Source: Cytophagales bacterium (GTDB lineage Bacteria; Bacteroidota; Bacteroidia; Cytophagales; Cyclobacteriaceae). Taken from it: a stretch of 64,000 bases of DNA. The notes under the pieces are model-generated. The model searched no databases. It saw only the letters and a list, made by a program, of their open reading frames with translations, and was not told the DNA's origin. The translations under genes were made by a program, and so were the position numbers. Numbering within the stretch: the stretch's first letter is position 1; every line of letters starts with the position of its first letter. Location of the stretch: the NCBI GenBank assembly GCA_027317105.1, contig DAHVFH010000156.1:48525-112524 (forward strand), given 5' to 3'. This document shows, one piece after another, positions 17,877-26,464 of this stretch.

Positions 17877-19592
17877 ATGAACAAAATACTTAAATATATA
17901 GTGATTGCCCTCGTCTTCAGCTTATCAGCTTGTGACAAGAAGAAGCATGAAAATCACGCAGAAGAGGCAAAGAAAACTTACACCTGTCCTATGCATCCGC
18001 AGATCGTGCGGGATAAGCCAGGCACCTGCCCGATATGTGGCATGGATCTCGTACTGGTAACCGCAGGTGGAGATAAAACAGAAGTTACCTTGAGTGAAAG
18101 CCAGATCGAACTATCTAATATAAAAGTGCAACCGGTAATTGTTCAAGACATTGGCAATAGCATATTGCTAAATGGAAGACTTAAAGCGGATGAAAATCAA
18201 ACTGAAGTTGTGAGTACACGGGTGCCCGGCCGCTTGGATAAACTCTTTATTAAAGAAACTGGCGTACCCATCCGCAGTGGTCAAGTCATTTACGAAATAT
18301 ACAGCGAGCAACTTCTTACTCTCCAGCAGGAGTTTTTATTAGCACGTGAACAAGTAAACTCAGATGATGGAAAAAAGTACCAGTCATATCTGCAGGCTGC
18401 AAAAAAGAAATTATGGTTGTATGGAATGACAGAAGCCCAAATAAATGACTTGGCAAATTCCAAAGTGGCCAATTCACGAATCCAATTTGTGGCTCCCGCT
18501 TCTGGCGTCATCACAGAGATAATGGTTTCTGAAGGACAGTATGCCACAGAAGGAACTGCCATTTATCGTTTGGAGAAATTGAACCAACTCTGGGTCGAAG
18601 CAGAGTTATATCCCAATGAAGCTTCTCTGATAAAATTGCACGACCCGGTTGCGATTTATGTCAACGGTTTTGAAAATCAGCCTGTCGAAAGTAAAGTCAT
18701 TTTCCTTTCACCTGAGTATCGGCAAGGAAGCCAGATATTCATTTTGAGAGCTGGGTTGTCCAATCCGAACTATCAATTTGTTCCTGGCATGCAGGCTGAA
18801 ATAGTTTTTGAACATTCAAAAAAGAAAGCCCTTACACTCCCAGCTGACGCAGTGATCCGTGAACAGAATGGTGGACATGTTTACAAAAAAACAGGCAAGG
18901 GGAAATTTAAAGCTCAAATGGTAACAACCGGATTGGAGAATTTTAATAAGGTAGAGATAAAGGAAGGCATTGAGGTCGGTGATTCAATTGTAGTTACGGG
19001 GGCATACTTACTCTATAGTGAAATTGTTTTAAAGAAAGGTGCCAACCCGATGGCTGGTCATCATCATAGAGAAATGAAAATGGTAAGTCAGACAGAAACA
19101 CCATCAAAACAGCAGTCAACCGTTGATGTAAAACCGATGGCAGTCGATCCAAAATTCTCGAAGCAACTTGGATTAGTCGTGGCAACTTATCTGAAAGTAA
19201 AAGATGCTTTAGTTTCATCAGATGCAGGAAGAACATCTTCGTTAGTTAAGAATATTGCTACTGCTTTGAAGAATGTAGACATGACCCTTCTTCAAGGTGA
19301 CTCGCACATGAAGTGGATGGAACAACTGAAGATCATGGAAAGAGCAGTAAAACTGATCGAATCAGCTAAGGATATTGAAATACAACGCGCTTCATTTTCT
19401 CAATTGACCGATGCGCTTTACACATCCATTAAAAGTTTTGGTGTAGAAGGCCTTCACGCATATTATCAATTTTGCCCGATGGCCTTTGATCGTAAAGGCG
19501 CGCATTGGATTAGTCAAGAGAAACAAATCAGCAATCCATATTTCGGAGAACAGATGTTGCGATGTGGTGAAACGAAAGAAACTTTAAAGTGA
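17877..19592 (+). CDS. cusB: CusB-like efflux adaptor lipoprotein with HMBD and C-terminal DUF3347 domain
   Basis: 571 residues. Lipobox-like LSACDKK, then a His-rich spacer, an HMBD motif (YTCPMHPQIVRDKPGTCPIC-GM), the HlyD/CusB adaptor body (residues ~65-390), a linker, and a C-terminal DUF3347 domain (about 420-571) ending YYQFCPMAF...SNPYFGEQMLRCG. The Cys/Met pair in DUF3347 is a plausible Cu(I) site. The same domain appears alone at 21.1 kb. The role is metal capture and coupling of CusA to TolC. Confidence 0.88.
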   Translation: MNKILKYIVIALVFSLSACDKKKHENHAEEAKKTYTCPMHPQIVRDKPGTCPICGMDLVLVTAGGDKTEVTLSESQIELSNIKVQPVIVQDIGNSILLNGRLKADENQTEVVSTRVPGRLDKLFIKETGVPIRSGQVIYEIYSEQLLTLQQEFLLAREQVNSDDGKKYQSYLQAAKKKLWLYGMTEAQINDLANSKVANSRIQFVAPASGVITEIMVSEGQYATEGTAIYRLEKLNQLWVEAELYPNEASLIKLHDPVAIYVNGFENQPVESKVIFLSPEYRQGSQIFILRAGLSNPNYQFVPGMQAEIVFEHSKKKALTLPADAVIREQNGGHVYKKTGKGKFKAQMVTTGLENFNKVEIKEGIEVGDSIVVTGAYLLYSEIVLKKGANPMAGHHHREMKMVSQTETPSKQQSTVDVKPMAVDPKFSKQLGLVVATYLKVKDALVSSDAGRTSSLVKNIATALKNVDMTLLQGDSHMKWMEQLKIMERAVKLIESAKDIEIQRASFSQLTDALYTSIKSFGVEGLHAYYQFCPMAFDRKGAHWISQEKQISNPYFGEQMLRCGETKETLK

Positions 19593-19597
19593 AAATT

Positions 19598-20266
19598 ATG
19601 GTCGAACATAAAGAATATATTCCCGCCCTTAAATATGATTGGCTGACGAAAGTCTATGACCCCGTGCTTCAGTTCACGATGCCGGAGCGAAAATTTAAAA
19701 CTGCTTTAATTGATGAGATGCGAATACAAGCTGATAATCGAATTCTTGATTTCGGTTGCGGATCGCTCACGCTTTCTATCATGGCCGCGCAAATTTACCC
19801 TCAAGCCATGTTTTACGGAGTGGACATCGATGATAAAATTCTTTCTATCGCGGACAGGAAAATGAAATCAGCTAGAGTGTCAATTAAAATACAACAATAT
19901 GATGGCGGCAGACTTCCCTATCCCGATAACTATTTCGACCGGGTTATGTCAAGTCTTGTTTTTCATCACCTGACACTCAGACAAAAATATAAGGCGCTGA
20001 ACGAAATATATCGAATACTCAAACCATCAGGAGAAGTTCACATCGCTGACTTCGGACAGCCTTCCAGTGCATTGCAACGACTTGGGTTTTACAGTGTACA
20101 ATTACTCGATGGTTTTGAAACCACTAATGATAGTTTGAAAAACGCACTACCAAGGGCCATGACAGATACTGGTTTTTTGGAGGTGAAAGAAAAAGGAATT
20201 TTTCAAACACTGGTAGGTACGGTAAGATTAACGAAGGGTGTCAAACCCAATAAATCAATTTTATAA
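19598..20266 (+). CDS. class I SAM-dependent methyltransferase
   Basis: 222 residues from the ATG at 19598 (a GTG at 19589 overlapping the previous stop is an alternative). Motif I ILDFGCGSLTLSIMAAQ, acidic residue in YGVDIDDK, motif IV DRVMSSLVFHHL and LKPSGEVHIADFG are those of UbiE/COQ5-like enzymes. The substrate is unknown. Its place right after the adaptor genes hints at a link with metal or metalloid resistance, but no Cys typical of arsenite methyltransferases is seen. Confidence 0.82.
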   Translation: MVEHKEYIPALKYDWLTKVYDPVLQFTMPERKFKTALIDEMRIQADNRILDFGCGSLTLSIMAAQIYPQAMFYGVDIDDKILSIADRKMKSARVSIKIQQYDGGRLPYPDNYFDRVMSSLVFHHLTLRQKYKALNEIYRILKPSGEVHIADFGQPSSALQRLGFYSVQLLDGFETTNDSLKNALPRAMTDTGFLEVKEKGIFQTLVGTVRLTKGVKPNKSIL

Positions 20267-20270
20267 AGCT

Positions 20271-20402
20271 ATGACGAAACCTTGCTGTGAACCCGGTGAT
20301 CCTAAACCAACTGCTTCATGGAAATCATGGATGAAACGTGCCGGGTATGTTATACTGATTCTTATTGTACTAATTCTTCTTTGGAAGCAATTCTATGTTT
20401 AA
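20271..20402 (+). CDS. 43-residue single-helix membrane protein with Cys pair
   Basis: ATG at 20271, stop at 20400-20402. The product starts MTKPCCEPGDPKPT, continues with Trp-rich SWKSWMKRAG, then one hydrophobic helix (YVILILIVLILLW). It starts 4 bases after the methyltransferase stop. The vicinal cysteines near the membrane could bind Cu(I) or Hg(II). Small helices of this kind are often missed by gene callers. I know no named family. Confidence 0.6.
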   Translation: MTKPCCEPGDPKPTASWKSWMKRAGYVILILIVLILLWKQFYV

Positions 20403-20545
20403 TGTTTAACCTTTTAAAATAAATATAACTATGAAAACAAAAACGAGATCAGCAGCACAAAATAAATCGTGAACCCTTACATGGGCAACGAATGTTGACC
20501 TGTGGAAAAACAAAGAAATTAAAAATATAAACCAGAATTAAAATT

Positions 20546-21109
20546 ATGAAAACTCTCAAGAAAATCTCATTAGCGTTACTAACAATGGTATTCGTTTTTC
20601 AAATTGCTCAAGCGCAAAATTACAAAGCACCTAAGATAGACGCCTCAGGAAAGATCACCGACAAAGAAGGTAAACAAATTGGAAGTGTGTCAAGCGAAGG
20701 AGTAATTATGGATGCTATGGGAATGAAAATTGGACATGTTGACTCCAATGGCACGTTAATAGACGACAAGACGGGTAAAAAACTTGGCAAGGCGGAGAAG
20801 AACGGAAACTTTATTCCTGAATTTGCTAAAACACCAGATGAAGGCTGGTCAGTAAGTACACCGATGAACGGCACGTGCCTCGTAAAAGACAAGGCCGGAA
20901 ACATCAAAGCCGAAGTACATGAAAACTACAAGGCATTTGGCGCATGTGCTATTCATTGCCTTAACCATCACATGGATCATAATAAAGTTATGAATGAAGA
21001 TAAAATGGAAGCAACCGCGTATGTATGCCCTATGCATCCTGATGTAACTTCTGATAAAGCTGGCAAATGTAGCAAGTGCGGAATGGCACTCGTGAAGAAA
21101 GAAAAATAG
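20546..21109 (+). CDS. exported protein with four-stranded repeats and C-terminal HMBD
   Basis: 187 residues. A signal peptide ends near AQAQ. The middle repeats a GKITDKEGKQIGSV / GVIMDAMGMKIGHV / GTLIDDKTGKKLGKA unit of about 20 residues, like the short Gly-turn repeats of surface-type proteins. A His/Cys/Met patch (ACAIHCLNHHMDHN) and an HMBD motif (YVCPMHPDVTSDKAGKCSKC-GM) end the protein. It is presumably a periplasmic copper-binding protein. The upstream 140 bases hold no recognisable gene. Confidence 0.72.
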   Translation: MKTLKKISLALLTMVFVFQIAQAQNYKAPKIDASGKITDKEGKQIGSVSSEGVIMDAMGMKIGHVDSNGTLIDDKTGKKLGKAEKNGNFIPEFAKTPDEGWSVSTPMNGTCLVKDKAGNIKAEVHENYKAFGACAIHCLNHHMDHNKVMNEDKMEATAYVCPMHPDVTSDKAGKCSKCGMALVKKEK

Positions 21110-21159
21110 ATACAGATCGCAGGCCGGATGAAATTGCAAATGACTTTTTTAACCCTAAA

Positions 21160-21663
21160 ATGAATATGAAAACAAAAATGATAATGCTTTTTCTGGTTCT
21201 AGGTAGCTGGGGAGCTTTTGCACAACACGATCACGCCAAACATGGCGAACAAAAAAAAGAAGAAAATATGGTGATGTTCAAAGATGACAACATCGGAAAA
21301 GCCTATGAACATTACTTGCATCTGAAAGATGCATTGGTAGCATCCAATCAGGAGGACGCAAAGAAAGCAGCAGGTGAATTGCAAAAATCAGTAGCAAGTG
21401 TTAGCAACGGCAAGATGGTAGCAGATGAAGCAGCTAAAGTAGTTGCTGCGACCAATCTCGAAGGTCAGCGCAAAGCATTCTCAGGTGTGAGCGACATGAT
21501 GGCCATGTTGGTAAAAGATGGGAAACTTTCCATGGGAATGATCTACGTGGAATATTGCCCGATGGTAAAAGCCTCCTGGCTTTCCAATGAAAAGGAGATC
21601 AAGAACCCTTACTACGGAGACAAAATGCTGAAGTGCGGTAATGTAAAAGAAATGATTCATTAG
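21160..21663 (+). CDS. exported DUF3347 domain protein
   Basis: 167 residues from ATG 21160 (ATG 21166 is equally possible); both give a signal peptide ending FAQ. After a His-rich stretch (HDHAKHGEQ) comes a DUF3347 domain with AYEHYLHLKDALVASN and the end motif YVEYCPMVKASWLSNE...NPYYGDKMLKCG. It is a soluble version of the C-terminal domain of the second adaptor, likely a periplasmic metal buffer or shuttle for the efflux pump. A strong terminator follows. Confidence 0.8.
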   Translation: MNMKTKMIMLFLVLGSWGAFAQHDHAKHGEQKKEENMVMFKDDNIGKAYEHYLHLKDALVASNQEDAKKAAGELQKSVASVSNGKMVADEAAKVVAATNLEGQRKAFSGVSDMMAMLVKDGKLSMGMIYVEYCPMVKASWLSNEKEIKNPYYGDKMLKCGNVKEMIH

Positions 21664-21673
21664 TTGCGGGTAA

Positions 21674-21722
21674 GATGGGAGACGGAGTAACAAAGACGTG
21701 AAATGTCTCTCCATCTTTTTTT
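21674..21722 (+). terminator. Rho-independent terminator after the DUF3347 gene
   Basis: GATGGGAGAC pairs with GTCTCTCCATC (one bulge) around a loop of about 20 bases, followed by eight T residues (21715-21722). It closes the efflux transcript and lies just ahead of the next start at 21733. Confidence 0.75.
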
Positions 21723-21732
21723 GATCACTGAT

Positions 21733-22212
21733 ATGAAAAAGAAAGAAATCATCAAGCCGACCACGAATAGCAAAAAGAAGAAAATAAAGTGGTTCGATGT
21801 ATTTATAACTGCACTCGCCATTGTGGTGATTGTGGGCTTCTTTGCCTGGCTAATTATACATACCTATCAACAAGAAAAATATGAACAAGCCGCAAAGGAG
21901 AAGTACGAAGCTACATTGCCTGCCCCGGGAGTGATACTGGATCACAAAATGGTTTGCATGGTAGGTAATCTTTACCACGGGACAGATCAGATTCGAGTAA
22001 CGGTTTCTGACAAAACCTATTACGGTTGTAACCAAAAAAGTGTAAGAGAACTTAATACAGATGAGAAAGTGCGTTTCGGAATTGATCCCTACAGCAAGAA
22101 GGCAGTTGATAAAGCCCTTGCCGTTATAGCCATAAACCCTGATAAAACAGGCTCCATACTTTATTTTGAATCGAAAGAGAATTTAAGAAACTATTTTAGA
22201 CAACATCACTAG
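21733..22212 (+). CDS. membrane-anchored TRASH/YHS-like protein
   Basis: 159 residues from the ATG at 21733, placed after the terminator. A basic N-terminus, one transmembrane helix (VFITALAIVVIVGFFAWLII), then an external domain with CMVGNLYHG, TYYGCNQKSVRELN and a C-terminal ILYFESKENLRNYF. The spaced C...C around a GKTYYGC-type turn resembles TRASH/YHS and NosL-like copper-binding folds. A metal-handling role is inferred from this and from context. Confidence 0.55.
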   Translation: MKKKEIIKPTTNSKKKKIKWFDVFITALAIVVIVGFFAWLIIHTYQQEKYEQAAKEKYEATLPAPGVILDHKMVCMVGNLYHGTDQIRVTVSDKTYYGCNQKSVRELNTDEKVRFGIDPYSKKAVDKALAVIAINPDKTGSILYFESKENLRNYFRQHH

Positions 22213-22232
22213 AACTACTAACTAAATCTTAC

Positions 22233-22688
22233 ATGAAATTATCAAAAAAAGTCTTCCTTTTTCTATTGGCCACAACCATTGGCGCAGGTGTCGCATCAGC
22301 TCAAAATGACACTGATCAGGTAAAGCAAATTCTCTCCAATTATAAAGATGCATTGGAAAAACTCGATTTAACTGGAACGGAAGTTCTGTTTTCGGCTAAT
22401 AGTCAAATTCTAGAATCGGGCGGTATAGAAGGAACTTACAAGGAATACAAGGCTCATCACCTCACGCCAGAACTAGGCGAATTCAAATCATTTAAATTCA
22501 GTGACTATAAAGCCGATGTTACCATTGATCTTCCATATGCTTTTGTTACTGAATCCTATAAGTACACAATTGTCGCTAAGAAGGACAATTCAGTTGCCGA
22601 GCGAAAAGGAGTTGCGACTTCAATATTAAAGAAAGAAAAAGGTGTCTGGAAAATTATTCAATCGCATAGTTCATCCCGAAGATTTTGA
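22233..22688 (+). CDS. exported NTF2-like/SnoaL-like protein
   Basis: 151 residues. A signal peptide ends ASAQ. The rest (QVKQILSNYKDALEKLDL, LFSANSQILESGG, GVATSILKKEKGVWKIIQSHSSSR) has the helix-plus-curved-sheet pattern of NTF2-like, DUF4440-type proteins. No catalytic residues can be assigned. It follows the previous gene by 20 bases. Confidence 0.72.
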   Translation: MKLSKKVFLFLLATTIGAGVASAQNDTDQVKQILSNYKDALEKLDLTGTEVLFSANSQILESGGIEGTYKEYKAHHLTPELGEFKSFKFSDYKADVTIDLPYAFVTESYKYTIVAKKDNSVAERKGVATSILKKEKGVWKIIQSHSSSRRF

Positions 22689-22707
22689 TCAATAAGAAAA
22701 ACGGAGC

Positions 22708-23505
22708 ATGTCTGTGAGGTATCGAACATATTTACAGGTTCATCAAGATTTTCGATTTGATGGGGGACTATTTTATCAAAATGGATTTTATGGCGATCCT
22801 TCGTTTATCAAAAGTTATTTGGAACTCAGGCAAAATGAAGGAAGGCTTTATACTGATAAATTAGTTTTAACTCTTCCTGAAATTCCTTCGAGCCTTTCCG
22901 CTTCAATGGAGTGGATGATCCGTAAACGTTCCACTGATCGATTAATAAAGAAACTTGAAACAAGGATGCTGGCAAAAATCGCTGAAATCGGAAGCGGCAA
23001 CGGCTGGTTGGTAAATTACATGTCCAAAGCTCTTCCATTTGATTTCTGCGGAATTGATATTAATGATGTGGAATTAAAGCAGGCGGCAAGGCTTTTTGGT
23101 GGAAACGAAAAAATGAGTTTTGTCTGCGGAGATATTTTTTCGCAAAGTTTTACAGGCTTTAGTGCTGACGTGTTCGTCTTAGCAGGCGCTATCCAATACT
23201 TCTCAGATCCTAAAGCCCTGCTTCAAAGACTTCTGTCGTTGCTTAGGCCGAAAGGTGAAATACATATTCTTGATAGCCCTTTTTATAATGAAAAAGATTT
23301 AGGTGCTGCTGCGAGAAGGGGAAGAAAACATTTTGAGAAAATAGGTCATTCAATTATGCAAAATTATTATTTCTACCACTCATGGGAATCGATTCAACCT
23401 GTCCAGTACGAATTGCTCTATGATCCCTCTTCAATAGTTGAAAAATTAAAGAGATTCGTGATTACCGATTCACCGTTTCCATGGATAAGAATAACAAAGA
23501 TTTAG
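22708..23505 (+). CDS. class I SAM-dependent methyltransferase
   Basis: 265 residues. Motif I AEIGSGNGWLVNYM, GIDIND, FVCGDIF, LAGAIQYFSDPKALL and LRPKGEIHILDSP mark a Rossmann-fold methyltransferase. The first 90 residues are an extra region of unknown role. It differs from the methyltransferase at 19.6 kb and its substrate is unknown. Confidence 0.8.
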   Translation: MSVRYRTYLQVHQDFRFDGGLFYQNGFYGDPSFIKSYLELRQNEGRLYTDKLVLTLPEIPSSLSASMEWMIRKRSTDRLIKKLETRMLAKIAEIGSGNGWLVNYMSKALPFDFCGIDINDVELKQAARLFGGNEKMSFVCGDIFSQSFTGFSADVFVLAGAIQYFSDPKALLQRLLSLLRPKGEIHILDSPFYNEKDLGAAARRGRKHFEKIGHSIMQNYYFYHSWESIQPVQYELLYDPSSIVEKLKRFVITDSPFPWIRITKI

Positions 23506-23521
23506 CCTTTAATATGGACTT

Positions 23522-24778
23522 ATGAACCAACAGCAACTCTTGAGCGAGATTATCACAAAATATAAGTCTGATCCGGCTTCAGTTTATAATTCTTGGTTCA
23601 TAGGAAGCGGAGAACGCTTAAAAGCATTTCGTGCAATAAAGCGTGGCGTATTGCAAGTAATTGAGGATATAAAGAATGAAAAGTTCGGCAACGATTTTAA
23701 AGGCTCATCACTTGAATTTGTACTAACAGCCATTACAGAACAAAAGGAAGTGTTTGAAGGAGCAGCACATCCCTTTTATTGGAAGCCAAAAATGCGCATT
23801 CCGGATATTTATGAAAATCAATCAAACAAAAAAGCTTTTGGGCAGTTCTTGGAGAACTGCTTTTATGCCACGAAGGAAGACCAGCTCATTCGTGAGATTA
23901 TCAAACTCGATGAATTAAAAATAAAAGGACTTGGGCCAGCCGTAGCCAGCATATTATACTTTTTACACCCCACCATTCTGCCACCGTTCAATACCGCGAT
24001 TGTTAATGGATTTAATTACCTCTTTCGCGATAGCAAGAAACTTGGAAGTTGGCAGGAATATCTCAAAATGCGGGAAGTGATTTTGAAGACAAATACAGAT
24101 AACAAAGATCAGCTATCGAATGACCTCGGGGCCATTGCTGGTTTATTTTTCGAAATCGGATCGAAAAATATCATCATCGAAGGGCAGGTAATTTCAGAAG
24201 AAGAAAAAGCCAAACTTTTGAAACAGTATGACAGGCGTCATAAAGGCGTGTTGAGCGAAAAACATGAAGAAGACTTGCATACAGAAATGCAATATCATCT
24301 GCTAAAAATTGGAAAGGCTTTAGGGTATGATCCAATATCGGCTGTGAATGATCGTGGCAAGTGTTACGGTGAAGTCAACTTCTCATTCATTAGCCTGAAC
24401 AAGTTTCCTGAGTTGTCAGTAGATAAAGATACACTCAGTACTATACAACTTATTGATATTATCTGGTTCGAAAGAAATACTAACAAAGCAGTTTGCGCTT
24501 TTGAAGTTGAAAAGAGCACATCAATCTATTCAGGTATTTTAAGACTGAGTGATCTTGCCATTTCATTTGCAGATCATAACACTTCGCTTTTCATCATCAT
24601 ACCCAACAAACGTGAGAAAGATGTGGTGTTACAACTCAGCCGACCTTCTATAAGGAACAGCAAGGTTAAGATTAAATACATTTTATTTTCAGACTTACGT
24701 GAGCACTGTGACGCACTTTGCAAGTTTGGTGAGAGCCATAAAATATTGGAGAAAATTGCTAAGACTGTTAATCAATAA
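23522..24778 (+). CDS. putative nuclease with HhH-like segment and EVEK motif
   Basis: 418 residues, cytoplasmic. Around residue 135 is a helix-hairpin-helix-like stretch ([17 protein letters not shown]), as in DNA-binding or glycosylase proteins. Near 315-335 the segment [28 protein letters not shown] has a D...EVEK arrangement typical of PD-(D/E)XK nucleases, followed by [10 protein letters not shown], another strand of the core. I recognise no named restriction enzyme and see no methyltransferase partner beyond the unrelated-looking gene upstream. It may be an orphan defence gene inside the metal island. Confidence 0.5.
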   Translation: MNQQQLLSEIITKYKSDPASVYNSWFIGSGERLKAFRAIKRGVLQVIEDIKNEKFGNDFKGSSLEFVLTAITEQKEVFEGAAHPFYWKPKMRIPDIYENQSNKKAFGQFLENCFYATKEDQLIREIIKLDELKIKGLGPAVASILYFLHPTILPPFNTAIVNGFNYLFRDSKKLGSWQEYLKMREVILKTNTDNKDQLSNDLGAIAGLFFEIGSKNIIIEGQVISEEEKAKLLKQYDRRHKGVLSEKHEEDLHTEMQYHLLKIGKALGYDPISAVNDRGKCYGEVNFSFISLNKFPELSVDKDTLSTIQLIDIIWFERNTNKAVCAFEVEKSTSIYSGILRLSDLAISFADHNTSLFIIIPNKREKDVVLQLSRPSIRNSKVKIKYILFSDLREHCDALCKFGESHKILEKIAKTVNQ

Positions 24779-24809
24779 TGGCCTGATCTGTTAATCTTAA
24801 AAAAAACTT

Positions 24810-25271
24810 ATGCAGAACCTACTTCCTGATTGGGCGCCAAATGTTCACCCTATGCTGGTGCATTTTCCGATTGTCCTTTTTACCCTTGCCGTGTTTTTCG
24901 ATTTCGTTAATCTGTTATGGAGAAAAGATTGGTTACGCAATTCGGTAATGATGATGTTTACCTTCGCGCCACTGGCTGGTTTGGTCACTTACTTAAGCGG
25001 CAGACAGGCTGTTGATTCCGTTTGGGTTCCGATGAACGCTGAGTTGACCGCCAGCTATCATGCCGATTGGGCCCTGTATACGCTGCTTTATTTTTGTTTT
25101 TATACCGCAATCCGGGCTTTTCTCTTCTGGAAAAAAATAGACAGCAAACGTTTCGTTGCCATTTCCTTATTCCTTGCCGGGCTGGCAGGATGTGCTTTGA
25201 TGGCAAAAACAGCAGACCTCGGAGGGAAACTGGTTTATAAATACGGTGTAGGCACAAAAAAGGGAAAATGA
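24810..25271 (+). CDS. DUF2231-like integral membrane protein
   Basis: 153 residues, four hydrophobic helices. The start NVHPMLVHFPIVLFTLAVFFD and the end GGKLVYKYGVG, with an internal histidine in YHADWALY, match the DUF2231 pattern. These conserved histidines could bind haem or metal. The ATG at 24810 follows a 31-base gap. Confidence 0.78.
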   Translation: MQNLLPDWAPNVHPMLVHFPIVLFTLAVFFDFVNLLWRKDWLRNSVMMMFTFAPLAGLVTYLSGRQAVDSVWVPMNAELTASYHADWALYTLLYFCFYTAIRAFLFWKKIDSKRFVAISLFLAGLAGCALMAKTADLGGKLVYKYGVGTKKGK

Positions 25272-25373
25272 ACCGGATCATCAACACATATACTTCGAAC
25301 TATCGAGCTTCAAGGAAGCACATCATTCACGATTCAATAAATTTTTTACAATTCATCTATAAACATAACTAAA

Positions 25374-26108
25374 ATGAAAACTTCAAAATTCAATTTACCT
25401 GCAATTACAATCATTGCACTTGTACTTTTTATAGCCGGGATCATTAGTTCCTGCAGCACCAAATCTTCCAAAGAAGAAAACGCGAAAGAGGAAGAAGCTG
25501 AAGGACACGAACATGACAGTACAGAAGCTCATCATCACGATCATGATAAGGTTTCTGGTCATGAAGGCGTCACTGACTCCATTATGTGGATGCCATCAGA
25601 GCAACTGTTCTCCGGAAAACTGAAACTTGTTGGAGGTGATCCACAAAAGTTAAACACTTCTTTAACCACAGACAATGATGGAAGCAAGGTGCTCACGATC
25701 ACACTATCGGGCAACCAGGTCGTCCTTCTCTTTGATGATATGTTGGAAAATATCGGTTCAAACCTCCGATTCAAAACGGATGGTTATCAGGGACAGGTCA
25801 CTATTGTACACCATTATACCGATGAAACTAATTATGATTATTTGTCTCTAAACAATACTTCAATGCAATTAGGAAGAGTAGAAAAAGGAAAAATTAATTT
25901 GCTCGATAAAGAAGACATAAAAATGCCTGGTGATTGGGCAACGTTAACGGTATCCGCGGCCGGAGAGCATTATAAAGGATCACTCAATGACAAACTCGTT
26001 AACCATGGACACGGTGAAACAAGGCCTGCTGGACGAGTTGGTGTGCTTCTCGAAGGAAAGGGAAAGGTGATGTTGAAAATGATCGAAGTTGTGAAGCTCT
26101 CCGAGTAA
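25374..26108 (+). CDS. His-rich lipoprotein of the copper island
   Basis: 244 residues. The lipobox GIISSCST gives a lipid-anchored protein. Residues ~35-65 are Glu/His-rich (EGHEHDSTEAHHHDHDKVSGHEG), a likely metal-binding tail. The remaining ~180 residues look all-beta (QVVLLFDDMLENIG, DWATLTVSAAGEHYKGSLNDKLVNHGHGE) and resemble a carbohydrate-binding-like or DUF1080-like jelly roll, though I cannot name it. Probably periplasmic metal sequestration. Confidence 0.62.
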   Translation: MKTSKFNLPAITIIALVLFIAGIISSCSTKSSKEENAKEEEAEGHEHDSTEAHHHDHDKVSGHEGVTDSIMWMPSEQLFSGKLKLVGGDPQKLNTSLTTDNDGSKVLTITLSGNQVVLLFDDMLENIGSNLRFKTDGYQGQVTIVHHYTDETNYDYLSLNNTSMQLGRVEKGKINLLDKEDIKMPGDWATLTVSAAGEHYKGSLNDKLVNHGHGETRPAGRVGVLLEGKGKVMLKMIEVVKLSE

Positions 26109-26200
26109 CTATTTTCGGAATTCAAAGATTGCTCCGATCAACAATTAACTATTCAGGGATTAACTTTTATTTCAAATCAATCACTTAAAACCAAACCATT

Positions 26201-26464
26201 ATGAAAAAAACAGTCTTAACAATTACCATCCTTGTCTCAGGATTATTCATTGCCTCGCAATTAATTACTAGCTGTGGCAATAAGAAGGAACAAACCACAG
26301 AGGAAAATCATGATCCCATGAAGATGGATTCAACGGCAATGGCATACGCTTGTCCCATGCATCCCGAAGTAACGGGCAAGGATGGCGACAAATGTTCTAA
26401 GTGCGGAATGAAATTAGAAGCCGTGAAAAGTGCTGACAGCACTGAGACACATCATGATCATTGA
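26201..26464 (+). CDS. small lipoprotein with one heavy-metal-binding domain
   Basis: 87 residues. Lipobox LITSCGNK, acidic/His linker, then an HMBD motif (YACPMHPEVTGKDGDKCSKC-GM) and a His-containing tail (ETHHDH). It is essentially a tethered metal-binding domain. Its stop overlaps the multicopper oxidase start by 11 bases, implying translational coupling and perhaps copper delivery to or from that enzyme. Confidence 0.8.
   Translation: MKKTVLTITILVSGLFIASQLITSCGNKKEQTTEENHDPMKMDSTAMAYACPMHPEVTGKDGDKCSKCGMKLEAVKSADSTETHHDH

Noticed and set aside
20403..20545. Short frames (13 codons from 20431, and a 20-codon stretch ending at about 20541) before the HMBD protein
   Set aside because: Too short and without signals; probably leader sequence or unrecognisable debris.
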